From Eubacteriales Family XIII. Incertae Sedis bacterium (GTDB lineage Bacteria; Bacillota; Clostridia; Peptostreptococcales; Anaerovoracaceae): a stretch of 8,812 bases of DNA. This document shows positions 1 to 4,969 of the stretch, piece by piece; the stretch's first letter is position 1, and each line of letters begins with the position of its first letter. Below the pieces are notes generated by a model. The model did no database searches. It had not been told where the DNA came from and was given only the letters and a program-made list of their open reading frames with translations. The translations under genes and the position numbers were made by a program. The stretch lies in assembly GCA_031269205.1 (NCBI GenBank), contig JAISZM010000047.1:1-8812 (forward strand), written 5' to 3'.

Positions 1-102
1 AGAATAGCATACACCTTTCAGAATATGTTGTCCAGTCCTTTTTTTCGATAATTTTGTTTTGACACCGTTACAATGACATTGATTTGTCGCTGTTTGCACT
101 TT

Positions 103-124
103 CGTGCTTCACCTCTGAAGCTCG
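103..124. promoter_or_regulatory. Imperfect dyad overlapping the candidate -35 region
   Basis: GCTTC at 106-110 and GAAGC at 117-121 form an inverted repeat around a 6-base centre. After one mismatch on each side, CG at 103-104 and CG at 123-124 also pair. The dyad covers the candidate -35 element and stops just before the -10, where an operator would lie. It could also form a small hairpin, and an arm this short could arise by chance. Confidence 0.25.
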
Positions 125-135
125 TATGATATACT
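125..135 (+). promoter_or_regulatory. Candidate extended -10 promoter of the DUF3842 gene
   Basis: The sequence TGATATACT at 127-135 fits an extended -10 element (TG, one base, then TATACT at 130-135). A weak -35 match, TTCACC at 108-113, lies 16 bases upstream. A second reading, TATGAT at 125-130, overlaps it. Both put the transcription start at about 137-143, on top of the candidate ATG codons, so the message may be nearly leaderless. The same ten bases, TGATATACTT, occur upstream of the GNAT-like gene on the minus strand. The call rests on motif matching only. Confidence 0.4.
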
Positions 136-136
136 T

Positions 137-562
137 ATGGGCATGAGTGAGAGAAAAACCATCATGGTCGTCGACGGTCAGGGCGGCGGACTTGGAAAAG
201 CCATCATCGAAAAACTGCGCGAGGCGCGGCTCGACGCGGACATCCTCGCTATAGGTACGAATTCGTCGGCGACGGGCGTCATGCTCAGGGCAGGCGCCAC
301 GGGCGCAGCGACGGGCGAGAACGCGCTCATACACAACGCGAGTCTCGTCGACTTCATCATCGGCCCCATCGGCATGATATCCGCGAATTCGATGCTCGGC
401 GAGATATCGTCCAAGATGGCGAACTCCATCGCCTCGGCGCCCTGCATAAAGATGCTCATACCTATGGACAAATGCAATCTCTACGTGGGCGGAGTTTCCG
501 AAGAAACGAGCCTGGCCGACAAGATCGACGACATCGTCGGGAAAGTGCGTTCGCTGTTGTAA
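137..562 (+). CDS. DUF3842 family protein
   Basis: This 141-residue protein matches the DUF3842 family, which has no assigned biochemical role as far as I know. Features that fit are a glycine-rich nucleotide-binding-like loop near the N-terminus (VVDGQGGGLGK, about residues 11-21), then TNSSAT and ML-AGA, a central GENA, and GPIGMISANSMLGE in the middle. The family typically runs from this loop to the end in one small Rossmann-like domain, and the length here is normal. No signal peptide or membrane segment is visible, so it should be cytoplasmic. There is an in-frame TGA at 116-118, so the start must be ATG 137 or ATG 143. Neither has a Shine-Dalgarno sequence, and a -10-like motif lies immediately upstream. 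The gene ends in three consecutive in-frame stops (TAA TAA TGA, 560-568). It stands alone on the plus strand, converging on the nitroreductase gene. Confidence 0.88.
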   Translation: MGMSERKTIMVVDGQGGGLGKAIIEKLREARLDADILAIGTNSSATGVMLRAGATGAATGENALIHNASLVDFIIGPIGMISANSMLGEISSKMANSIASAPCIKMLIPMDKCNLYVGGVSEETSLADKIDDIVGKVRSLL

Positions 563-570
563 TAATGAGT

Positions 571-1350
571 CTATTTCACGAAAGTCATGATCTGTTCGAT
601 CGGCTTTCGCCCGGGACTCTTAACCCCGTCTTCAGGTATTCCGATGGACACGAGCGAAGCCATGAACCAGCCGTCTTTGAAGGAAGAGTTGTTCCCGCCT
701 ATGAGCAATTCGTGACCGTTTTTCTCACTATCTCTGAGCAGTCTGTAAGGAAATCCAGCCTCCCTTACCACGATATCCTCAATCAGTTCCGCAGCGTAGT
801 TTGCGCTTGTGATCCAACACCCGCCATAACCGAGATCGGTCGCCTTTAGCATGAGATGCTCTACCGCCGCGCCGAGACTTTGCATACCCGGGCTGGCCAG
901 ATACGCGTGCTTTTTAAGCGTAGCGTCGTCCGCGCCCGCGGCTTCCAATTCGCGGTACCCCGACGGCAGATAGGTCTGTCCCATCACCACGATGAGCGCC
1001 GGCGCGTCGGCAATAAACAAAGTGAAGTTCTTCACGAATTTTCGAAACCCGTCGGGAGATAGCGCCGTACCCGTTACCTGGAAAGCGTCTGTTGTTTCCG
1101 CCTCGTCAGCGCCCGCGCCGCGTGATTCCATGCTCGACGATATCTCCTCGTTTCGTTGGAGTATCGCTCGCGCGATTTTTTCTATCAGTTCCTTGCGTTT
1201 AATGATGACAAAATGCCAGTTCTGCATGTTCTTTCCCGATGGAGCCGCACGCGCCGCTTCTACAAGCTTCAACAGGACTTCGTCCGGCACATCTCCTGTT
1301 TTATAATGCCGTACGCTCTGTCGTTTTTTTATCAACTCTGAGAATTCCAT
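571..1350 (-). CDS. Nitroreductase family FMN-dependent oxidoreductase
   Basis: This 259-residue protein belongs to the nitroreductase superfamily, flavoenzymes that use FMN and NAD(P)H to reduce nitro groups, quinones or other electron-poor compounds. The N-terminal motif RQSVRHY (residues 10-16) supplies the basic residues and serine that bind FMN phosphate. PSGKNMQNWHF (37-47) is the second flavin-contacting segment with the usual Pro-Ser and Asn residues. A GYGGCWITSAN segment in the C-terminal half matches the third conserved region. It is somewhat longer than the roughly 170-220 residues of minimal members, with an insertion at about residues 65-110. The ATG is preceded by GGGAGGTG at 1358-1365 (minus strand), a strong ribosome binding site. 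The MFS gene ends 37 bases upstream on the same strand, so the two are probably cotranscribed. The physiological substrate cannot be inferred. Confidence 0.9.
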   Translation of the reverse strand: MEFSELIKKRQSVRHYKTGDVPDEVLLKLVEAARAAPSGKNMQNWHFVIIKRKELIEKIARAILQRNEEISSSMESRGAGADEAETTDAFQVTGTALSPDGFRKFVKNFTLFIADAPALIVVMGQTYLPSGYRELEAAGADDATLKKHAYLASPGMQSLGAAVEHLMLKATDLGYGGCWITSANYAAELIEDIVVREAGFPYRLLRDSEKNGHELLIGGNNSSFKDGWFMASLVSIGIPEDGVKSPGRKPIEQIMTFVK

Positions 1351-1357
1351 TGGATTG

Positions 1358-1365
1358 CACCTCCC
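1358..1365 (-). promoter_or_regulatory. Ribosome binding site of the nitroreductase gene
   Basis: On the minus strand this reads GGGAGGTG, with about 8 bases to the ATG at 1350. It gives the nitroreductase strong independent translation initiation inside the two-gene unit and fixes its start. Confidence 0.8.
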
Positions 1366-1387
1366 TTACCGGATTAAACTGTACTTA

Positions 1388-2581
1388 CTATTTTTTATCA
1401 CCGCGCAAGGCAGGGGCGACGATGCCGTCGCCCGGAAGTTTCGGTATGAGCGCGGAAAACACGAGGGCGAGTACGCCGACAAACGCGAGGACGAGCAGAG
1501 CCGAAGGGATGCCGAAATTGTCGGCGATGAGACCGACGCCGGGTGCGGCGATGCCGCCCACGCTGACGGTCAGGCCGTACAGGACGCCCGACGCGAGGCC
1601 GAGCCTGTTCGGCAGGAAGCTTTGCCCCGCCACTATGAGCGTGCTGTGGCAACCGCTCATGGCGAGTCCTATGAACGCGACAAGTACCGTCGCGACGAGC
1701 GGAGATCTGTTGAACGTGAACAGGAACAGCAACGGAGCCGACGCGACGGAGCAGATCATGATGACGCGGCTAAACCCTATCCTGTCCGCAAGCCTTCCTC
1801 CGAGCAGCGTCGCTACCGCGCCGGCCGCCGCGAAGACGGTCAGGCGCGCGTTCCCCGCGGTGACCGACTGCGCGAGCACGTAGACCCAGAACAGCGGGAT
1901 GAATGTGTTCAGGCAAGTGTTCACTATCGCGCGACAGAACATCGAAATCGAAACGAGCGTGAACGCGGGCCAATTATCTTTTTGCTCTCCGTCCGCCAGA
2001 CCTATAGCGGCCGTCTTTTGCAGCATGGCCGCCGCGTGGATGGCCTTTACTTTGATTAACAGCAGTGTGGCGACGACCGCGCCTTGGCAGACGAATACGA
2101 CCGTGCCGTGCATACCTATACCGAGCATGAGAGCCGAGCAGATGATTGGACCGACGGCGAATCCGATATTCCCACCGACAGCGAAGATGCTCATACCCTC
2201 GCCTTTCCTCTCACCGGACACGTAAGCCGCGAGCTTGCTCCCTTCGGGGTGAAAAAGCGCCACTCCCACGCCCGTGATCATAGCCGAAAAAAACAAGACC
2301 CAATAATTATCGAGAAAACCCATGAGTGAGATACCGCCGCTCGCGAGGAGGATGCCGACGCACATCAACTGCGGCTTCTCCACCTTGTCGCCGAGGTGAC
2401 CGAAGAGCGGTTGTACGACGGACGACACGAGGTTGCTCGCAAACACGAGTCCGGCTGCCGAGGTGTACGTCAGGCCGTGTTCGGCGATGAGAAAAGGAAG
2501 CAAAGCGGGGAGAGCGCCCTGATTTATGTCCGTGCTTATATGCCCCATAAGGAGCAGATAGGAATTTCGTCTTGTAACCAT
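1388..2581 (-). CDS. MFS transporter, fosmidomycin-resistance (Fsr) type
   Basis: This is a major facilitator superfamily exporter of about 397 residues with roughly 12 hydrophobic segments. It resembles the Fsr subfamily, whose E. coli member confers fosmidomycin resistance by proton-coupled efflux. Diagnostic pieces are GHISTDINQG in the first helix (13-22), QPLFGHLGDK at the loop between helices 2 and 3 (57-66, the MFS signature loop), and FHPEGSKLA (110-118), characteristic of this subfamily. A second-half loop, GGRLADRIG, is the repeat of the signature. The ATG at 2581 fits the usual family start. A GTG at 2608 in the same frame would add 9 residues and has only a weak GGGA upstream; neither start has a good ribosome binding site. 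The nitroreductase follows after 37 bases. The natural substrate is not predictable. Confidence 0.88.
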   Translation of the reverse strand: MVTRRNSYLLLMGHISTDINQGALPALLPFLIAEHGLTYTSAAGLVFASNLVSSVVQPLFGHLGDKVEKPQLMCVGILLASGGISLMGFLDNYWVLFFSAMITGVGVALFHPEGSKLAAYVSGERKGEGMSIFAVGGNIGFAVGPIICSALMLGIGMHGTVVFVCQGAVVATLLLIKVKAIHAAAMLQKTAAIGLADGEQKDNWPAFTLVSISMFCRAIVNTCLNTFIPLFWVYVLAQSVTAGNARLTVFAAAGAVATLLGGRLADRIGFSRVIMICSVASAPLLFLFTFNRSPLVATVLVAFIGLAMSGCHSTLIVAGQSFLPNRLGLASGVLYGLTVSVGGIAAPGVGLIADNFGIPSALLVLAFVGVLALVFSALIPKLPGDGIVAPALRGDKK

Positions 2582-2640
2582 AATAGCTAATGGATTACAT
2601 TTTACCACTTTTCCCGCGTCAGTGCGAGGGGCAAACGAAG

Positions 2641-2666
2641 CTATATGGTGAGACTATATGGTGAGA
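2641..2666. repeat. Perfect 13-bp tandem duplication
   Basis: The unit CTATATGGTGAGA occurs twice head to tail (2641-2653 and 2654-2666), and the following C matches the first base of a third unit. It lies between the YbaK gene (stop at 2736) and the MFS gene, 60-85 bases before the MFS ATG, in the only sizeable gap on that side. On the minus strand each copy gives a TATAG sequence that vaguely resembles a -10. It may be a replication-slippage duplication or a pair of regulator sites on one face of the helix. Confidence 0.75.
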
Positions 2667-2735
2667 CTTGCCACGATAAAGGCAAATCATTCACGTTTTC
2701 TAACCTTGGAGTTATCATTGGAGCTGTCATTTCGT

Positions 2736-3206
2736 CTACTCCCAGCCCTTGCACACGTCGATCCACTCTTTATAATTTGAGCATTTTTCCAATTCGTTCA
2801 GGGAAAGTTCTATCGCGCTGTTTTTGCTGCCACATGCGGGGTATACTTTCTCAAACCGCTTGAGCGACTTGTCGAGATATATGGCGACATCCTCGCTGAT
2901 TCCAAACGGACAGACTCCCCCCGCGGGATGTCCTGTTATTTGCTCTACTTCCTCGCCTTTCAGCATCTTTGCCTTTGTGCTGTAACGCGCCTTATATTTG
3001 GAGTTATCGATTTTTGCGTCGCCCGCCATGACGATAAGCATCGCCGCGTCCCCGATTTTGAACGACATGGTTTTCGCGATTTCTTTTTCGCGGCAACCGA
3101 TCGCTCTAGCAGCTTCCTCAACGGTTGCGCTGGACGTAGGAAATTCCAGTATCCTGTCTTCGATCCCCCACTTTTTTAAATAATCTCTCACCGATTCAAG
3201 TGACAT
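2736..3206 (-). CDS. YbaK/EbsC family aminoacyl-tRNA deacylase
   Basis: This 156-residue protein is a free-standing editing-domain homologue of the YbaK/EbsC/ProX family. These cytoplasmic enzymes hydrolyse misacylated tRNAs, such as Cys-tRNA(Pro) or Ala-tRNA(Pro). The conserved lysine in AKTMSFK (K45) sits where the essential lysine of YbaK lies. The GHPAGGVCPFG loop (92-102) is the family signature near the active site. Length and single-domain form are normal. The start is well supported: AGGAGG lies 6 bases before the ATG (3213-3218). The deoxyinosine glycosylase gene ends 50 bases upstream on the same strand with no clear terminator between, so it is probably the last gene of that cluster. 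The exact specificity (YbaK-like or ProX-like) cannot be settled by eye. Confidence 0.92.
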   Translation of the reverse strand: MSLESVRDYLKKWGIEDRILEFPTSSATVEEAARAIGCREKEIAKTMSFKIGDAAMLIVMAGDAKIDNSKYKARYSTKAKMLKGEEVEQITGHPAGGVCPFGISEDVAIYLDKSLKRFEKVYPACGSKNSAIELSLNELEKCSNYKEWIDVCKGWE

Positions 3207-3212
3207 ATTCGT

Positions 3213-3218
3213 CCTCCT
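3213..3218 (-). promoter_or_regulatory. Ribosome binding site of the YbaK-type gene
   Basis: On the minus strand this is a perfect AGGAGG with a 6-base spacer to the ATG at 3206. It confirms the chosen start. Confidence 0.85.
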
Positions 3219-3256
3219 TGTACCTTTAAGTGTACCACTCTAGAGAAATATCCCCG

Positions 3257-3781
3257 TCAACCGCGCGTGAGTGCGGCGGCGACCTGCGCCCATTGTTCCA
3301 TAAATTCGGGTTTCTTCTGCGTCGCTCGATTGGCCGGACTCGTCGAGGGCAAGTAGATCGACCGCATTCCCGCTTCCTCCTCACAGAGCGTGCGAAAAAG
3401 TTCCGTACCTTTTTTGCCCGTCGTGAAGATATATGCTATTTTCGTCTTGTCGAGCAATGGACGGAATTTGTTTGGAACGGGATATTTGATGCTGTCATCC
3501 GAGGCGCCTTCGATGCGGCAGGAATGCAGAACGTCCCACAGCGCGACGCGACGAGACAGAGCGAACGCCCGGCGGGCAGGCACGTCGTAAGGCGGCGCGG
3601 GGACGTCGAGCACCTCGGCGAGGGTCTTCCAGAAGATATTTTGCGGATGACCGTAGTAAAATCCCATCTCGCGCGATTTCGGCGACGGAATCGTTCCGAG
3701 AATGAGAATCTTTGAATCCGCATCACAGAGCGGCGGCCACGGGTGGACTATTTGACTAAATCGCAAATCGAGCCACCTCAT
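3257..3781 (-). CDS. DNA-deoxyinosine (hypoxanthine) glycosylase, UDG superfamily family 6
   Basis: This protein of 174 residues or slightly fewer matches the hypoxanthine-DNA glycosylase family (family 6 of the uracil-DNA glycosylase superfamily). These enzymes excise deaminated adenine from DNA as the first step of base excision repair. The sequence shows LGTIPSPKS (28-36) and YYGHPQNIFW (42-51) as the first motif block, LWDVLHSCRIEGASDDSI (81-98) in the middle, and STSPANR (146-152) as the C-terminal motif. Length is normal for the family. ATG 3781 overlaps the preceding small gene by 26 bases and has no ribosome binding site of its own. The bases AGGTGG inside its second and third codons would serve a TTG start at 3766 with a 6-base spacer. 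That start gives a protein 5 residues shorter and may be the true one. The overlap suggests translational coupling to the upstream gene. Confidence 0.88.
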   Translation of the reverse strand: MRWLDLRFSQIVHPWPPLCDADSKILILGTIPSPKSREMGFYYGHPQNIFWKTLAEVLDVPAPPYDVPARRAFALSRRVALWDVLHSCRIEGASDDSIKYPVPNKFRPLLDKTKIAYIFTTGKKGTELFRTLCEEEAGMRSIYLPSTSPANRATQKKPEFMEQWAQVAAALTRG

Positions 3782-3944
3782 CGGATGTCAACTTCGCAAG
3801 AGGTTTCTTCGCAGTCTTGGCGTAGCGAGACAGCTTTAGCAGATCAACATTACAAGACGGCGCGACCGTGTAAGGGTCTGCCTTGTCGAAATAACCTTTC
3901 CAAAGAGGCTTGTCAGCCAAAAAATCAGGCAATGTTCCATTCAT
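3756..3944 (-). CDS. Small conserved-looking protein of unknown function (62 aa)
   Basis: The ATG at 3944 is preceded by TTGGAGGTG (3952-3960, minus strand), one of the best ribosome binding sites in the window, so the gene is very probably real. An open frame extends 10 residues further upstream, but that part lies before the ribosome binding site. The 62-residue product has no signal peptide or membrane segment. It has an aromatic N-terminal part (LADKPLWKGYF, 9-19), a DPYTVAPSCNV segment (23-33), a basic amphipathic stretch LLKLSRYAKTAKK (35-47), and a C-terminal LTSDEVARF (52-60) that looks like a helix start. I have a sense of having seen similar DPY.VAP.CNV.LLKLSRYAK proteins in Firmicutes but cannot name a family. 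It overlaps the GNAT-like gene by 20 bases and the glycosylase by up to 26, so the three are almost certainly cotranscribed. An antitoxin or partner role is speculation. Confidence 0.75.
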   Translation of the reverse strand: MNGTLPDFLADKPLWKGYFDKADPYTVAPSCNVDLLKLSRYAKTAKKPLAKLTSDEVARFAI

Positions 3945-4479
3945 AGGTATACACCTCCAAAATGTTTCGCGCATTTATTTCATCGATAAAGAACTGATAC
4001 TGATGGAGCATTCCAAGGTATTCAGCGCCAAATGCGGCAATGTAGTGCTCGAGCAGTTCCTGATTGTCCGCAAATCCGTGCATGGCACCTTCGTGTCCCC
4101 ATTCAATCGACTTCTCCGCAGCAACGGCAAACAGATGTCCGCCAACGCCGGAATACTTTTGCTTACCACTATCATGAATATTGTTATGAGGGGCGGTACA
4201 AGCCCAGTGAAGATAAACTGCGTTTGACCCTTTGTCGTCTCTAATTCCTATCAGCCCTTGAATAGAGTTATCATCCTTCAAGGCAAGAGCATAGACCTCG
4301 ACATCCAAGGGCATTCTCTTCCAATCGATATGCCAACCATTGTCTTCTCGGAACTTCTTTAGGTATGATCTGCTTTCAACCTTGAAAACAACAGTCTCAT
4401 GTTCCTCACCTGTCTCTGAATCTTTCAGGCATGGAACAATCTCATCTATCCATATATCAATGTAACCAACCTCAAGCAT
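3925..4479 (-). CDS. GNAT-like acetyltransferase domain protein
   Basis: This protein of about 184 residues ends in what looks like a GCN5-type N-acetyltransferase fold. KYSGVGGHLFAVA (108-120) fits the acetyl-CoA pyrophosphate-binding loop (x-x-G-x-G then a helix). HYIAAFGAEYLG (145-156) resembles the strand/helix end of the fold. The N-terminal part (GYIDIWIDEIVPCLKD, then a TGEE stretch) is not a standard GNAT element and may define a separate family; catalytic activity is not shown. The start is uncertain. ATG 4479 has AGGAG only 1 base away and GAAGGAG 13 bases away. A TTG at 4491 sits 1 base after the GAAGGAG. GC is about 45% over the 480-base sample 3961-4440, against about 60% in the SDR gene sample, so recent acquisition is plausible. 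It overlaps the 62-aa gene by 20 bases and is the first gene of the cluster. Confidence 0.75.
   Translation of the reverse strand: MLEVGYIDIWIDEIVPCLKDSETGEEHETVVFKVESRSYLKKFREDNGWHIDWKRMPLDVEVYALALKDDNSIQGLIGIRDDKGSNAVYLHWACTAPHNNIHDSGKQKYSGVGGHLFAVAAEKSIEWGHEGAMHGFADNQELLEHYIAAFGAEYLGMLHQYQFFIDEINARNILEVYTYEWNIA
3952..3960 (-). promoter_or_regulatory. Ribosome binding site of the 62-aa gene
   Basis: On the minus strand this reads TTGGAGGTG, 7-9 bases before the ATG at 3944. It lies just upstream of the 3' end of the GNAT-like gene, inside that coding sequence. It decides the start of the small gene against the longer open frame. Confidence 0.8.
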
Positions 4480-4512
4480 TCTCCTGGTCAATCTCCTTCT
4501 TTCCTTGAATAA

Positions 4513-4521
4513 AGTATATCA
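4513..4521 (-). promoter_or_regulatory. Candidate extended -10 promoter of the GNAT-like cluster
   Basis: On the minus strand this reads TGATATACT, a TG-extended -10 element. It predicts transcription from about 4506, giving a short leader that contains GAAGGAG (4493-4499). No recognisable -35 lies 16-18 bases upstream. The same ten bases, TGATATACTT, precede the DUF3842 gene. Confidence 0.4.
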
Positions 4522-4585
4522 CGAGGGAACCTCGAGCGAGCACTGTGGAGAGAAATTTAACCCCAAAAGGCAGCTTGTTTGCTTG

Positions 4586-4800
4586 TGCGCCCACCGGATC
4601 CATCTTTGCCGCCTTGTTTGCCGGGTAATAGCCGAAAAAGACGCCTATTGCCATCGAAAAGCCTGTCGCGAGGAGTATCGTCCCTACCGATGGCGTCGCC
4701 TGTGTGCCGAGCAGATTGGCCGCAAAAACCCCCAGCGCGCTTCCGAAGATAATGCCTATAATCCCGCCAACCAGGCAGAAAGAGCAATCGCCCTTTCGAC
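4586..4800 (-). pseudogene. C-terminal remnant of a MacB/FtsX-type ABC transporter permease
   Basis: On the minus strand, LVGGIIGIIFGSALGV followed by a strand break and a YYPANKAAKMDPVGA ending matches the last two membrane segments and terminal motif of MacB/FtsX-type permeases. In intact members this normally ends in something like DP-x-EAL-RYE. Here the similarity stops after DPVGA (about 4586) and the frame reads on into unrelated sequence to 4472. At the other end, the expected E-AIALS segment is found in a different frame (ERAIALS, about 4776-4797), two extra bases out of phase with LVGG, so there is a frameshift near 4772-4778. The rest of the roughly 400-residue permease is missing. 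The fragment is therefore decayed and should not make a transporter. An open frame of 126 codons covers it, but its ends are not permease-like. Confidence 0.72.
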
Positions 4801-4824
4801 GACAGGCATTGTAAAACCGTATGG

Positions 4825-4852
4825 ATGCCGGTTGCAATCGGGTAGCCGGCAT
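4825..4852. repeat. Inverted repeat beside the permease remnant
   Basis: ATGCCGG at 4825-4831 and CCGGCAT at 4846-4852 pair perfectly (7 bp) around a 14-base loop. The repeat lies just upstream of the permease remnant and is followed on the plus strand by TATAAT (4853-4858). There is no T-run on either side, so it does not look like an intrinsic terminator. Confidence 0.45.
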
Positions 4853-4892
4853 TATAATATGTCAGATGATACGATGCCGAACTCGATGTGAT

Positions 4893-4921
4893 AACAGCAC
4901 AGGCACGGCTCAAAGGCTGTT
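4893..4921 (-). other. Weak inverted repeat downstream of the SDR gene
   Basis: AACAGC (4893-4898) and GCTGTT (4916-4921) can pair around a 17-base loop, about 50 bases after the SDR stop. No T-run follows on either strand. This is the only candidate structure for ending the XDH-DASS-SDR transcript, and it is weak. Otherwise the gap 4853-4969 shows no gene. Confidence 0.2.
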
Positions 4922-4969
4922 GCGTTGAGAGTTCTGTTTAGTCGATGTTTCGGAGATAATAAATCCGGC

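Noticed and set aside
36..64. The T-run at 39-45 as the end of a terminator, and TTGACA at 59-64 as a -35 element for the DUF3842 gene.
   Set aside because: No stem precedes the T-run, and no acceptable -10 lies 15-19 bases after the TTGACA.
1239..1883. A 214-codon plus-strand open frame spanning the nitroreductase/MFS junction.
   Set aside because: It crosses two well-supported minus-strand genes and shows no recognisable domain.
1355..2059. A 234-codon plus-strand open frame across the MFS gene, very rich in Arg, Asp and Glu.
   Set aside because: It is antisense to a complete, recognisable transporter, and its composition (long R/D/E/A runs) is typical of the reverse frame of a GC-rich gene. 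No family resemblance was seen.
3925..3974. A longer start (ATG 3974) for the 62-aa protein.
   Set aside because: The strong ribosome binding site at 3952-3960 lies inside that extension and points to the ATG at 3944.
4846..4860. TATAAT at 4853-4858 as a promoter.
   Set aside because: The best -35 match (TTGCAA, 4832-4837) is only 15 bases away on the plus strand and no plus-strand gene follows. On the minus strand there is no -35.
4505..4913. Longer frames on both strands over the permease remnant.
   Set aside because: They contain no conserved segments apart from the short ERAIALS piece, which is explained as the frameshifted part of the permease remnant.
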